DNA from: an uncultured Sterolibacterium sp.
Lineage (GTDB): Bacteria > Pseudomonadota > Gammaproteobacteria > Burkholderiales > Rhodocyclaceae
Direction: 5' to 3'
DNA length: 39,054 nt
NCBI GenBank assembly: GCA_903904605.1
Contig: CAIVDC010000007.1
Coordinates: 1 to 39,054, forward strand
How positions within the stretch are numbered: position 1 is the first letter of the stretch; each line of letters begins with the position of its first letter. A program made the translations under genes and the position numbers. The notes beneath the pieces are model-generated. The model saw only the letters and a list, made by a program, of their open reading frames with translations, was not told where the DNA came from and searched no databases. Positions 7,384 to 15,409 of this stretch are shown one piece after another.

Positions 7384-8679
7384 GTGAAACTTTTCACTCG
7401 CATCATTCTGTGCGCCTTTGCCTTGCTGGGCCTGCAATCCGTAGCTGTCGCCAAGACCATGCCCGACGCGATGAACCTGCGTCTGGTGGGTCACTCGGAT
7501 CTCGATGGTGCCGGCAAGGGCGGCGAGGGATTGGCCTTGAAGCAGGCCGGCGCCAGCACCATTCTCTTTCTGGCTCATGAATCGGGGCCTCAATGCTTTA
7601 GCGTCATCGATGTTACGTCTCCGGCCAAACCGGTGGTGTTGAGGCAGGTCCCGGTCGAAGCCGACTTCGTCCGCTGCAATTCCCTGGCGCTCTCCGGCAA
7701 TATCCTGGTGGTGGCAAGGCAAAGCGAGAAGGTGGGACAAGCCCACGGCGGCATCGTGACCTATGACGTCAGCGACGCGGCGAATCCCCAAGTCCTTTCC
7801 TATTTCGACCTGACGGGACCGAATTCGCGCGGGACGCATTACCTGACTTTTTCCGACGGCAAGTACGCCTACCTTTCCACCGGCGCGAAGGACTTCGTCC
7901 CCAAGAATCCGCTCGACGATCAGATGCTGATGATCGTCGACATGCAGGATCCGAAAAGCCCGAAGGAGGTGGGGCGTTGGTGGATGGCCGGTACCCGGGT
8001 CGGGGACGAGGCCCCGGCACCTGCCCGAGTCAAGCCCTTCGACAGCGGCTTTCGCCTGCACACCCCGCTGATCCCGGTCGAGCGGCCTGACCGCGCTTAT
8101 GTCGGCTGGATCGACGGCGGCATCGTGGTCCTCGATATTTCGGACAAGACCAAGCCCAGGGAAGTCTCGCACATATCCTGGCAATCCCTGAACGAAGGAT
8201 TCATGCATACCGTCCTGCCGATTGTCGACCGCGGCCTGCTGATCGCCTCTCAGGAGTCCACCAAGGAAAATTGCAAGGATTGGCCGATGCGAATCACCGT
8301 CGTCGACATTCATCAGGAGACCCGGCCCTACCCCTTGTCAGTCCTGCCGCCGCCGGCCAATATGGGCGATCTGTGCAAGGACGGAGGTCGCTTCGGCGCC
8401 CACAACATCAACTTGAACAACATGCCCGCGGTCTCGCAGGTCTTGAAAAACACCGTCGTGACGGCGCAGTTCGCAGGCGGCTTGCGGATCTACTCCATCA
8501 AGAATCCGTCGGAGCCGAAGGAGATCGCCTACTTTGCGCCCAAGGTGTCCGGCAACAAGGGCGGCGCCATCCAGATCAACGATCTGATCGTGGGCAAGAA
8601 CGGCCTGATCTATACCAACGACAGATTTACCGGCGGCCTGTACATTCTCAAGTACACGGGCAAGACGCCTTTGAATTGA
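7384..8679 (+). CDS. Secreted LVIVD-repeat beta-propeller-like protein
   Basis: A 431-aa protein with a clear Sec signal peptide (MKLFTRIILCAFALLG, cleavage after SVAVA near residue 23), hence probably periplasmic. Repeats of the LVIVD type recur: CFSVIDVTSPAKPVVL, GIVTYDVSDAANPQVL, LMIVDMQDPKSPKEVG, GIVVLDISDKTKPREV and GLRIYSIKNPSEPKEI. This pattern predicts a beta-propeller. No enzymatic motif or heme site is seen. The start is GTG with GGAGAC six bases upstream; the longer upstream reading lacks a signal and overlaps the thioesterase. Function unknown; binding or scaffold roles are typical guesses for such propellers. Confidence 0.85.
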   Translation: MKLFTRIILCAFALLGLQSVAVAKTMPDAMNLRLVGHSDLDGAGKGGEGLALKQAGASTILFLAHESGPQCFSVIDVTSPAKPVVLRQVPVEADFVRCNSLALSGNILVVARQSEKVGQAHGGIVTYDVSDAANPQVLSYFDLTGPNSRGTHYLTFSDGKYAYLSTGAKDFVPKNPLDDQMLMIVDMQDPKSPKEVGRWWMAGTRVGDEAPAPARVKPFDSGFRLHTPLIPVERPDRAYVGWIDGGIVVLDISDKTKPREVSHISWQSLNEGFMHTVLPIVDRGLLIASQESTKENCKDWPMRITVVDIHQETRPYPLSVLPPPANMGDLCKDGGRFGAHNINLNNMPAVSQVLKNTVVTAQFAGGLRIYSIKNPSEPKEIAYFAPKVSGNKGGAIQINDLIVGKNGLIYTNDRFTGGLYILKYTGKTPLN

Positions 8680-8737
8680 GCGGAGGGGTGCCGGCAATCG
8701 GCGCCTGACGCCGCCATCCCTCTTGCGCCTGCATCCG

Positions 8738-9559
8738 CTAGATGATATTCAGGATATAGCCGCCCGATTTCTCGTCGCGCTGCAACTTCAGGAGTTGGCG
8801 CTTTTCCGCTTCCTCGAGCAACTCGCTGAAGGAGCGGAAGCCGTAGTAGGACTCGGTGAAGCCCGGCTTTCGGCGCTTCAGCGCCTGTTTGACCATGGAG
8901 CCCCAGATCTGCTCGCCTGCGCCGCGCTCGGCGACCAGCGCCTCGATGGTTTCCAGCGTGAGGTCCAGCGCCTCCTGCTTCTTGTCTTCCTCGTCGCTCT
9001 TCTCCTTCGGCTTGGCTTTGCTCGATGCGGTCGCCTGGGCTTTTTCCGGGCGCCTCTTCGCGCTCTTCCTCTTCGTTTCCTCCTCGCGCACCAGGTCGTC
9101 GTAAAAGATGAATTCGTCGCAATTGGCGATCAGGAGATCGGATGTGGAGTTTTTCACGCCGACGCCGATCACCAGCTTGTTGTTCTCGCGCAGCTTCGAC
9201 ACCAGCGGCGAGAAATCGGAGTCGCCGCTGATGATGACGAAGGTGTCGACGTGGGACTTGGTGTAGCAGAGATCGAGCGCATCGACCACCATGCGGATGT
9301 CGGCCGAGTTCTTGCCGGACTGGCGCACGTGCGGAATCTCGATCAACTCGAAGGCGGCTTCGTGCATGCCGGCCTTGAAGTCCTTGTAGCGATCCCAGTC
9401 GCAATAGGCCTTCTTGACCACGATGCTGCCCTTGAGCAGCAGGCGTTCCAGCACTTTCCTGATGTCGAACTGCGCATATTTCGCGTCGCGCACGCCCAGG
9501 GCGACGTTCTCGAAATCGCAGAACAGCGCCATGTTGTTGATCTCGTTTTGTGCCGCCAT
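8738..9559 (-). CDS. NYN-domain putative ribonuclease with C-terminal LOTUS (OST-HTH) domain
   Basis: A 273-aa protein. The N-terminal NYN (PIN-like) nuclease domain spans roughly residues 8-150, with acidic residues in FCDFENVALG (D15), ADIRMVVDAL (D87) and SGDSDFSPL (D113, D115), the expected metal-binding set. A lysine/glutamate-rich linker follows (about 155-190). The C-terminal domain (about 195-273), with YYGFRSFSELLEEAEKRQLL, matches the OST-HTH/LOTUS RNA-binding fold. The arrangement suggests an RNA-processing or RNA-decay enzyme; no substrate is known. It lies 10 nt downstream of the amino-acid ABC transporter ATPase gene and may be read through from that operon. Confidence 0.88.
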   Translation of the reverse strand: MAAQNEINNMALFCDFENVALGVRDAKYAQFDIRKVLERLLLKGSIVVKKAYCDWDRYKDFKAGMHEAAFELIEIPHVRQSGKNSADIRMVVDALDLCYTKSHVDTFVIISGDSDFSPLVSKLRENNKLVIGVGVKNSTSDLLIANCDEFIFYDDLVREEETKRKSAKRRPEKAQATASSKAKPKEKSDEEDKKQEALDLTLETIEALVAERGAGEQIWGSMVKQALKRRKPGFTESYYGFRSFSELLEEAEKRQLLKLQRDEKSGGYILNII

Positions 9560-9569
9560 ATTTGTACCC

Positions 9570-10298
9570 CTAGTGGTGCAGAATTTTCGATAGGAACTGC
9601 TGCGCCCGCTCAGAGCGCGGCGTGCCGAAGAAGGCTTCCTTGGGCGCATCCTCGACGATGCGGCCCTGGTCCATGAAGATGACCCGGTGCGCGACGCGCC
9701 GGGCGAAGCCCATCTCGTGCGTGACGACCATCATGGTCATGCCGCCTAGCGCCAGGCCGACCATGACGTCGAGCACTTCATTGACCATTTCCGGGTCCAG
9801 CGCCGAGGTCGGCTCGTCGAACAGCATGCAGATCGGGTCCATGGCCAGCGCCCGGGCGATCGCGACGCGCTGCTGCTGGCCGCCGGAGAGCTGGCCGGGA
9901 AACTTGTCGGCCTGAGCCAGGAGACCGACGCGATCGAGGAGTTTCAGTCCCCGGTCGACGGCCTCCTCGCGGCCGCGGCCGAGGACCTTGATCTGGGCAA
10001 TGGCGAGGTTGTCGGTGACGCTCATGTGCGGGAACAGCTCGAAGTTCTGGAACACCATGCCGACATGGGCGCGGAGCTTGGACAAGTTGGTCTTGGGATC
10101 GCCGACGGAGATGCCATTGACCAAGATCTCGCCTTGCTGGAAGGGTTCGAGGCCATTGACGCACTTGATCAGGGTGGATTTCCCCGATCCCGAAGGACCG
10201 CAGACGACGATGACCTCGCCCTTCTGGACGTCCGTCGAGCAGTCGGTGAGAACCTGGAAACTGCCATAGTGTTTGCTGACTTTGCGGATGGAAATCAT
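9570..10298 (-). CDS. gltL: Glutamate/aspartate-type ABC transporter ATP-binding protein
   Basis: ATPase of a polar amino-acid importer (242 aa). Walker [10 protein letters not shown] is at about residues 34-42, the Q-loop is in [14 protein letters not shown], the signature LSGGQQQR near 138, Walker [15 protein letters not shown] near 158, and the switch histidine is in VVTHEMGF. It energises uptake through the two permeases encoded just upstream; the start overlaps the permease stop by 4 nt (ATGA). GltL and GlnQ are very similar; the gltI-J-K-L gene order and the binding protein type favour glutamate/aspartate. Confidence 0.92.
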   Translation of the reverse strand: MISIRKVSKHYGSFQVLTDCSTDVQKGEVIVVCGPSGSGKSTLIKCVNGLEPFQQGEILVNGISVGDPKTNLSKLRAHVGMVFQNFELFPHMSVTDNLAIAQIKVLGRGREEAVDRGLKLLDRVGLLAQADKFPGQLSGGQQQRVAIARALAMDPICMLFDEPTSALDPEMVNEVLDVMVGLALGGMTMMVVTHEMGFARRVAHRVIFMDQGRIVEDAPKEAFFGTPRSERAQQFLSKILHH

Positions 10299-10972
10299 GC
10301 GATCACTTTCTTCTGGAAGCGTTTGACCAGCAGCGACGCTGAAAAGCAGATGAGGAAATAGACGGCGCCGGCAAACAGCAGCAACTCGACCAGGCGGCCG
10401 TCGCGGTCCCCCACCTTGTAGGCGGCGCCGAAGAAGTCGGCCAGCGAACTGACATAGACCAGCGAAGTGTCCTGGAACAGGATGATGCCCTGGGTCAGCA
10501 GGAGCGGCACCATGTTGCGGAAGGCCTGGGGCAGCACCACCAGACGCATCGCCTGGCCGTAGCTCATGCCCAGTGCCAGGGCCGCGCCCATCTGACCCTT
10601 ATGCACGCTCTGGATGCCGGCGCGGATGATCTCGGCGTAGTAGGCTGCCTCGAACAGGGCGAAAGCGACCATCGCCGAGGCGAGCCGGGTGTCGGAGGTG
10701 CGGGGGATGCTGAATACGCTCTCCATCAGCGCCGGCACGATGAGAAAGAACCAGAGCAGCACCATGACCAGCGGAATCGAGCGGAACAGGTTCACGTAGC
10801 CGGCGGCGAACCAGGACAGCAGCCTGATGCCCGACATCCTCATGATCGCCAGCAGCGTCCCCCAGACGATGCCGACGGCGACGGCGAGCGCGGTGATCTC
10901 CAGGGTCGTCTTCATGCCTGCCCAGAGGAAGGGCAGGGCGCCGGGTATCGAGCTCCAGTCGAACTCGTACAT
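10295..10972 (-). CDS. gltK: Polar amino-acid ABC transporter permease (GltK-like)
   Basis: Inner-membrane permease subunit (225 aa) with about five membrane segments. The EAA-type cytoplasmic loop that docks with the ATPase reads [28 protein letters not shown], typical of the HisMQ/GltJK family. It would form a heterodimeric channel with the next permease upstream. Two bases separate it from the preceding stop, and it overlaps the ATPase start, so it is part of one operon. Substrate assignment rests on the operon as a whole. Confidence 0.9.
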   Translation of the reverse strand: MYEFDWSSIPGALPFLWAGMKTTLEITALAVAVGIVWGTLLAIMRMSGIRLLSWFAAGYVNLFRSIPLVMVLLWFFLIVPALMESVFSIPRTSDTRLASAMVAFALFEAAYYAEIIRAGIQSVHKGQMGAALALGMSYGQAMRLVVLPQAFRNMVPLLLTQGIILFQDTSLVYVSSLADFFGAAYKVGDRDGRLVELLLFAGAVYFLICFSASLLVKRFQKKVIA

Positions 10973-10974
10973 CG

Positions 10975-11715
10975 TCAGCTGCCGCCGCCGATGTAGCCGG
11001 GAACCCTCGTGCGCCCTTCCACCCGGTGCATCAGGACCATGACGAGCGCATTGAGCATCATGAAGGTGAGCGTCACTGCGATGAAGGATTCGTAGGGCTG
11101 CGCCGTGTAATCGACCAGCTGCCGACCCTCGGCGGCGAGCTCGAGCAGGCCTATGGTGGAGGCCACCGCGGAGTTCTTGAAGATGTTGAGGAACTCGGAG
11201 GTCAGGGGCGGCACGATGATGCGGAAGGCCATCGGCAGCAGCACATGGCGATAGGTCTGGGGCAGGCTGAAGCCCAGCGCCAGACCGGCATATTTCTGCC
11301 CGCGGGGCAGGGAGTCGATGCCCGAGCGGACCTGCTCGCAGACGCGGGCGCCGGTGAACAGCCCCAGGCAGATCATCGCCGCCGTGAACTGCTGCAGCAT
11401 GGGGTTGATTGCCTTGTAGGCGTTGCCGATGCCGGTCGGCAGGATCTCGGGCAGGACGAAATACCAGATGAACAGCTGCACCAGCAGGGGTATGTTGCGG
11501 AACAGCTCGACATAGAGTGCGGCGATGCCCGACAGCCAGCGGCCGGGCACGGTGCGCAGCACGCCCATGAGCGAGCCGACGGCAAGCGCGATCAGCCAGG
11601 CCGAGAGCGACAGCGCCAGCGTCGTCGCAAGGCCGGAGAGCATCCAGCCGAGATAGGTGGTCCCGCCCGACGGAACCTGGGCGAGAAAGACGCTCCAGTT
11701 CCAGTGGTAGCTCAT
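10975..11715 (-). CDS. gltJ: Polar amino-acid ABC transporter permease (GltJ-like)
   Basis: Inner-membrane permease subunit (246 aa). It begins [14 protein letters not shown] and carries [22 protein letters not shown], both characteristic of GltJ, followed by the EAA loop [24 protein letters not shown]. The other permease of the pair follows two bases later. It transports glutamate/aspartate-like substrates delivered by the periplasmic binding protein encoded upstream. Confidence 0.91.
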   Translation of the reverse strand: MSYHWNWSVFLAQVPSGGTTYLGWMLSGLATTLALSLSAWLIALAVGSLMGVLRTVPGRWLSGIAALYVELFRNIPLLVQLFIWYFVLPEILPTGIGNAYKAINPMLQQFTAAMICLGLFTGARVCEQVRSGIDSLPRGQKYAGLALGFSLPQTYRHVLLPMAFRIIVPPLTSEFLNIFKNSAVASTIGLLELAAEGRQLVDYTAQPYESFIAVTLTFMMLNALVMVLMHRVEGRTRVPGYIGGGS

Positions 11716-11736
11716 GTTCCTCCGCCCCCCTGCCGC

Positions 11737-12633
11737 TTATTCAAAGGCCCTGTCGTTGGGGTGCTTGAAGATCTGCGCCACGTCCTCGCTCATCGGGAAG
11801 TTGAGGTTCAGCCCTTTCGGCGGGATCGGCGACATGAACCACTTCTTGTAGATCCTTTCCGCTTCGCCCGACGCCATGACTCTGGCCAGCGCGCCATCGA
11901 CCAGCTTCTTGAAAGCGGGGTCATCCTTGCGCATCATGCAGCCGTAGGCCTCGCGCGACTGCGGCGTACCGACGATGACCCAGTCGGCCGGGTGCCGGGC
12001 CTTGGCCATTTCGCCGGCGAGCAGGGCGTCGTCCATCATGAAGGCGGCGGCCCGTCCGGTTTCCAGCGTCAGGAAGGCTTCGCCGTGGTCCTTGGCGCTG
12101 ATGATGTTCATGCCCATTTTCCTGTCCTCGTTCAGCTTGCGGATCAGTCGCTCGGACGTCGTGCCGGCGGTGGTCACCACGTTCTTGCCGGCCAGATCCG
12201 CGAAGTCCCCGATGCCGGAACTCTTCTTGACCAGCAGGCGGGTGCCGATGACGAAGATGGTATCCGAGAAGGCAACCTGCTTCTGCCTTTCGGCGTTATT
12301 GGTGGTCGAGCCGCATTCGATGTCCACGGTGCCGTTCTGCACCAGCGGGATGCGGTTCTGCGAAGTCACCGGGGTGAGCTTGATCTGCAGGTTAAGCAGC
12401 TTCAGATCGGCCTTGACGGCGTCGACCACCTTCAGCATCAATTCCTGCGAATAGCCGACCACCTGTTGCTTGTCGTCATAGTAGGAGAACGGAATCGACG
12501 ACTCGCGATGGCCCAGCGCGATGGTGTTGCTGTCCTTGATCTTCTTCAGCGTTCCGCCGAGTTCCTGGGCCAGGATTGGACAGCTGACGAACGAGCAGAC
12601 GAGGGCGGCAGCGAACAAGCGACGGCTCTTCAT
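11737..12633 (-). CDS. gltI: Periplasmic glutamate/aspartate-binding protein
   Basis: Solute-binding protein (298 aa) of the type-3 extracellular family. A Sec signal peptide ([18 protein letters not shown], cleavage near PILAQ at residue 23) sends it to the periplasm. Family blocks [27 protein letters not shown] and [20 protein letters not shown], with the arginine and threonine ligands of amino-acid binding, are visible. It is the first gene of the operon followed by gltJ, gltK and gltL. Close to GltI/DEBP in its N-terminal sequence; glutamate or aspartate is the most likely ligand. Confidence 0.92.
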   Translation of the reverse strand: MKSRRLFAAALVCSFVSCPILAQELGGTLKKIKDSNTIALGHRESSIPFSYYDDKQQVVGYSQELMLKVVDAVKADLKLLNLQIKLTPVTSQNRIPLVQNGTVDIECGSTTNNAERQKQVAFSDTIFVIGTRLLVKKSSGIGDFADLAGKNVVTTAGTTSERLIRKLNEDRKMGMNIISAKDHGEAFLTLETGRAAAFMMDDALLAGEMAKARHPADWVIVGTPQSREAYGCMMRKDDPAFKKLVDGALARVMASGEAERIYKKWFMSPIPPKGLNLNFPMSEDVAQIFKHPNDRAFE

Positions 12634-12696
12634 GGAGGCTCTCCCGTTATGGATGATGGTCGGAGTTTACGCTAGAACCGCCCGCTCTGAGCGCGG

Positions 12697-12752
12697 AGCC
12701 GGCCTTACCGGCTGCTGGCCGGAAAATTCATCCGGCCGGAGTTTTGCTCCGG
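12697..12752. repeat. Three consecutive CCGG-containing hairpins between kinase 3' end and gltI
   Basis: Three inverted repeats lie end to end: AGCCGG/CCGGCT (12697-12713, loop CCTTA), GGCCGG/CCGGCC (12717-12737, 9-base loop) and CCGGAG/CTCCGG (12736-12752, loop TTTTG). Their place just below the sensor kinase stop on the minus strand suggests transcript termination or 3'-end protection. None is followed by a clear U-run, so a standard intrinsic terminator is not proved. Confidence 0.5.
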
Positions 12753-12764
12753 CGCATGCCGACG

Positions 12765-15281
12765 TCAATCTGCCTCGGTATTCACCCGAACGGGCGGTTC
12801 GGCAGTCGCATTTGCGCGCCGGCCCGTCTCGACGAGCGGCTGAGTTGAAATGGGCACGGTGAATTCAAAGACCGTTCCCGTGCCGATTCGGGAGCGGCAA
12901 ACGACCTCGGTATTCAGCAGTTTTGCCAGGCGTTTGACGATGGCCAGGCCGAGCCCGAGACCCTTGGTCCGGTCCCGCTCGGCGTTTCCGATCTGCACAT
13001 ATTCTTCAAATATGCTGTCCATGTGCTCCGGCGCGATGCCGATGCCCGTGTCCCAGACCTGAAGCAGCGCCTCTGCCCCGCGGCGTCGAATCGCCACGAG
13101 AACTCCCCCGCGGGAGGTATATTTGATCGCGTTCCCGACGAGGTTTCCCAGCAGTCTTCGGAGCAGCCTGGAATCAGCAACGATCGCCAGTTCACGGGAA
13201 GGGAAGAAGAGCTTGAAGCGCAAGGACTTCGCCAATGCCAATGGCCCATATTCGGCGTCGATGCTGCGCAGCAATGTCTCAGTCCATATCACCTTGGGCG
13301 CTGCAATGACAACGCCGGAATCGAGTCTCGAAATATCCAGCAGCGTATTCAGGATGTCGCTCAAAGATTGCGTCGACTGGGCAAGGTATTGATTGATTGT
13401 CTTTTGCACCTCGCTCAGTTCTGTTTTGGACAGGGCGTCCCGAAACAGGTTGATGGCCATGATCGGCTGTCGTAAATCGTGGCTGGCGGCGGCCAGGAAT
13501 TGGGATTTGGCGCGGCTTGCGACTTCGGCGTCATGCAACGCTGCGGCGAGCCGCCTGAATACTCTGTCACGTTCGGTGAGATCGCGCCCGATGGCCAGGT
13601 AGCGGTCGCCCGGGAGGGGCTGCAAGACCAGGTCGAGCGGGACAGTTGAGCCGTCCGCGCAAAGCAGCAGCCAGCGTTTTTCCACGGCCTCGCCGGCGTC
13701 GCGTTGAGCCGGTTCGGGTCCGATGCGCGGCACCTCCTTCTGGGTGAGGATGTCGACCTTGCGCAAGCGGAGAATTTCCGCGCGGCAGTATTTCGCCAGA
13801 CGACAGGCTTCCGCATTGACGTCGAGTAGATTGCCCTGCCTGTCGCTGACGAAGATGGCCTGCCTGGCCGTGTCGAAGATCTGTTGGGCCAGTTGCGCCC
13901 TCTCTTCCGTCCTCTTTCTCTCCGTAATGTCGCTTTGGTAGCCGATCACCTGGTCGCCGCCTGCCGGCTGGTCGAGGAGGAAGGCGTGCGCATGGATCCA
14001 GCGGATTTCGCCATCCGGACGTGCGATGCGAAATTCATAGGAATAGCTTTCCTCGCTCCGATGCTCGCCGACAAACCGCTCTACTGCGTCGCGATCCTCC
14101 GGGTGCAGCCAGTCCAGCCAAAGCCCGGGGTTTTCCATCAGCAGCGAACGAGGGCGGCCCCAGATCCTATCGGCGGCCGGGCTGATGTAATGGAAACGGC
14201 TGTAGTCCCGGTTGGCTTTGAAGAAGACCTGATCGAGCTTTCCGGCCATTTCCCGCAATAGATTGTCGCTTTCCCTGAGCGACTTCTCCGCCTGGCTGCG
14301 CTCGGCGATTTGCTCACGCCGCCGCTTTTGCAGGAGCAACAGCCCCAGAGTGCCGAACAGGCAAATCCCCGCGAACAATACGGCCTGCTGGTAGCATCTT
14401 CTCAGCCAGTCGGCGAACACGAGGTCCAGGTCCCGGCTGACGGCGATCACCAGGGGCCTGTCCATCGGCGGGGCGTTGAGCTGGATGGTGCGCAAGGCGA
14501 CCATGCACATTTCGCCTGTTTGATAAATGCGCCCGGTATAGAGGCTGGCTGGCTGGTGGCTGTCCAGATGGCGGGTCAGCAAACTGCCCGCCTTGGCCAG
14601 GTTCATGCCGTCTATGCCCGGTATTTTCGGCGAGATCAGGAATACGCTGCCTTCACCCACCGTGATGGAGGAGCGCACATCGGCTGCGTAACGGACGGAA
14701 TCGAGGAGCGTGGAGAAATACCCGGGGACGACGCCGGCAATGACGATGCCGGCAAATTCCCCGTTCGGCCCGGGAATCGCGCGATACAGGCTGATCACGT
14801 ACGAGTCGAGGACGGTAACGAATGGGGTGCTGACGTGCAGGATGCCGGGATCGGGGTTCTTAAGGGCAGTCTGGAAGTAATCCCGGTAAGCGAAGTTCTT
14901 CCCGACGAGTTTCTCGTCGCTGGACGCGATCGTGGTTCCGTCGGCCTTGATGATCAGAATCGGCCGAATCCCGATCAAGCTATTGTTGATGATCCGGAGC
15001 TGACGATCGGCGCTCTGGAAACCGTTGTTTTCCGCCTGCCAGGCGGGCAGATTCTGGAGCATGCCTTCGAAGATCCGGTTGGCCAGGAGCAACTGGGGGG
15101 TTATGTTCTTTTCGATGATCTCGGCTTGAGTCGCCAGTCTTTCGCGCTCTCTGCGGTCGATCCGCTGGCGCTCCCGCAGCTGCTGATAAGCCATGAGACT
15201 GCCGAGCACCAGCAGTGCGATGGATAGAACCAGCCACTTGTGGAAGAATCGAAGATCGCCGGATCGTCTTGGAATGCTCAT
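12765..15281 (-). CDS. Membrane sensor histidine kinase with Cache and two PAS domains
   Basis: An 838-aa sensor kinase. The first membrane segment is at about residues 16-34, then an extracytoplasmic sensor of about 290 residues resembling a dCache domain (GKNFAYRDYFQTAL, YVISLYRAIPGPNGEFAGIV), then a second membrane segment near 340-360. Two PAS domains follow (about 375-500 and 510-620). HisKA has AASHDLRQPIMAIN with the phospho-accepting histidine near residue 601. The ATPase has NLVGNAIKYT, DTGIGI and GLGLGLAIVKRL. There is no receiver domain and no response regulator gene nearby. Cache domains often sense small organic ligands, and the gene precedes a glutamate transporter, but a link is only a guess. 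The start chosen is the ATG at MSIPRRSG; the reading continues upstream without support. Confidence 0.88.
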   Translation of the reverse strand: MSIPRRSGDLRFFHKWLVLSIALLVLGSLMAYQQLRERQRIDRRERERLATQAEIIEKNITPQLLLANRIFEGMLQNLPAWQAENNGFQSADRQLRIINNSLIGIRPILIIKADGTTIASSDEKLVGKNFAYRDYFQTALKNPDPGILHVSTPFVTVLDSYVISLYRAIPGPNGEFAGIVIAGVVPGYFSTLLDSVRYAADVRSSITVGEGSVFLISPKIPGIDGMNLAKAGSLLTRHLDSHQPASLYTGRIYQTGEMCMVALRTIQLNAPPMDRPLVIAVSRDLDLVFADWLRRCYQQAVLFAGICLFGTLGLLLLQKRRREQIAERSQAEKSLRESDNLLREMAGKLDQVFFKANRDYSRFHYISPAADRIWGRPRSLLMENPGLWLDWLHPEDRDAVERFVGEHRSEESYSYEFRIARPDGEIRWIHAHAFLLDQPAGGDQVIGYQSDITERKRTEERAQLAQQIFDTARQAIFVSDRQGNLLDVNAEACRLAKYCRAEILRLRKVDILTQKEVPRIGPEPAQRDAGEAVEKRWLLLCADGSTVPLDLVLQPLPGDRYLAIGRDLTERDRVFRRLAAALHDAEVASRAKSQFLAAASHDLRQPIMAINLFRDALSKTELSEVQKTINQYLAQSTQSLSDILNTLLDISRLDSGVVIAAPKVIWTETLLRSIDAEYGPLALAKSLRFKLFFPSRELAIVADSRLLRRLLGNLVGNAIKYTSRGGVLVAIRRRGAEALLQVWDTGIGIAPEHMDSIFEEYVQIGNAERDRTKGLGLGLAIVKRLAKLLNTEVVCRSRIGTGTVFEFTVPISTQPLVETGRRANATAEPPVRVNTEAD

Positions 15282-15409
15282 GGCCTGCTTTCGTTGAACA
15301 CGGGCGGCGTCGGTCGAACCGGCCAGCCTATGATCGCGGCGTTGCTGCGCCGAGTCGCGGCATGGGCGCAGGGCGGCCGTGGATACCGCTGCCTGGCGCC
15401 GCCATCCCG

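Noticed and set aside
8699..8713. CGGCG-CCTGA-CGCCG as a bidirectional terminator between the LVIVD and NYN genes
   Set aside because: Stem of 5 bp without a U-run on either strand; too weak to call.
11026..12675. 549-codon plus-strand frame opposite gltJ and gltI
   Set aside because: Spans two real genes and an intergenic gap; composition shows antisense noise rich in Gln, His and Arg.
15331..15355. CGGCG-TTGCTG-CGCCG hairpin between the exporter and the sensor kinase
   Set aside because: Short 5-bp stem with no T-run in a GC-rich region; expected by chance.
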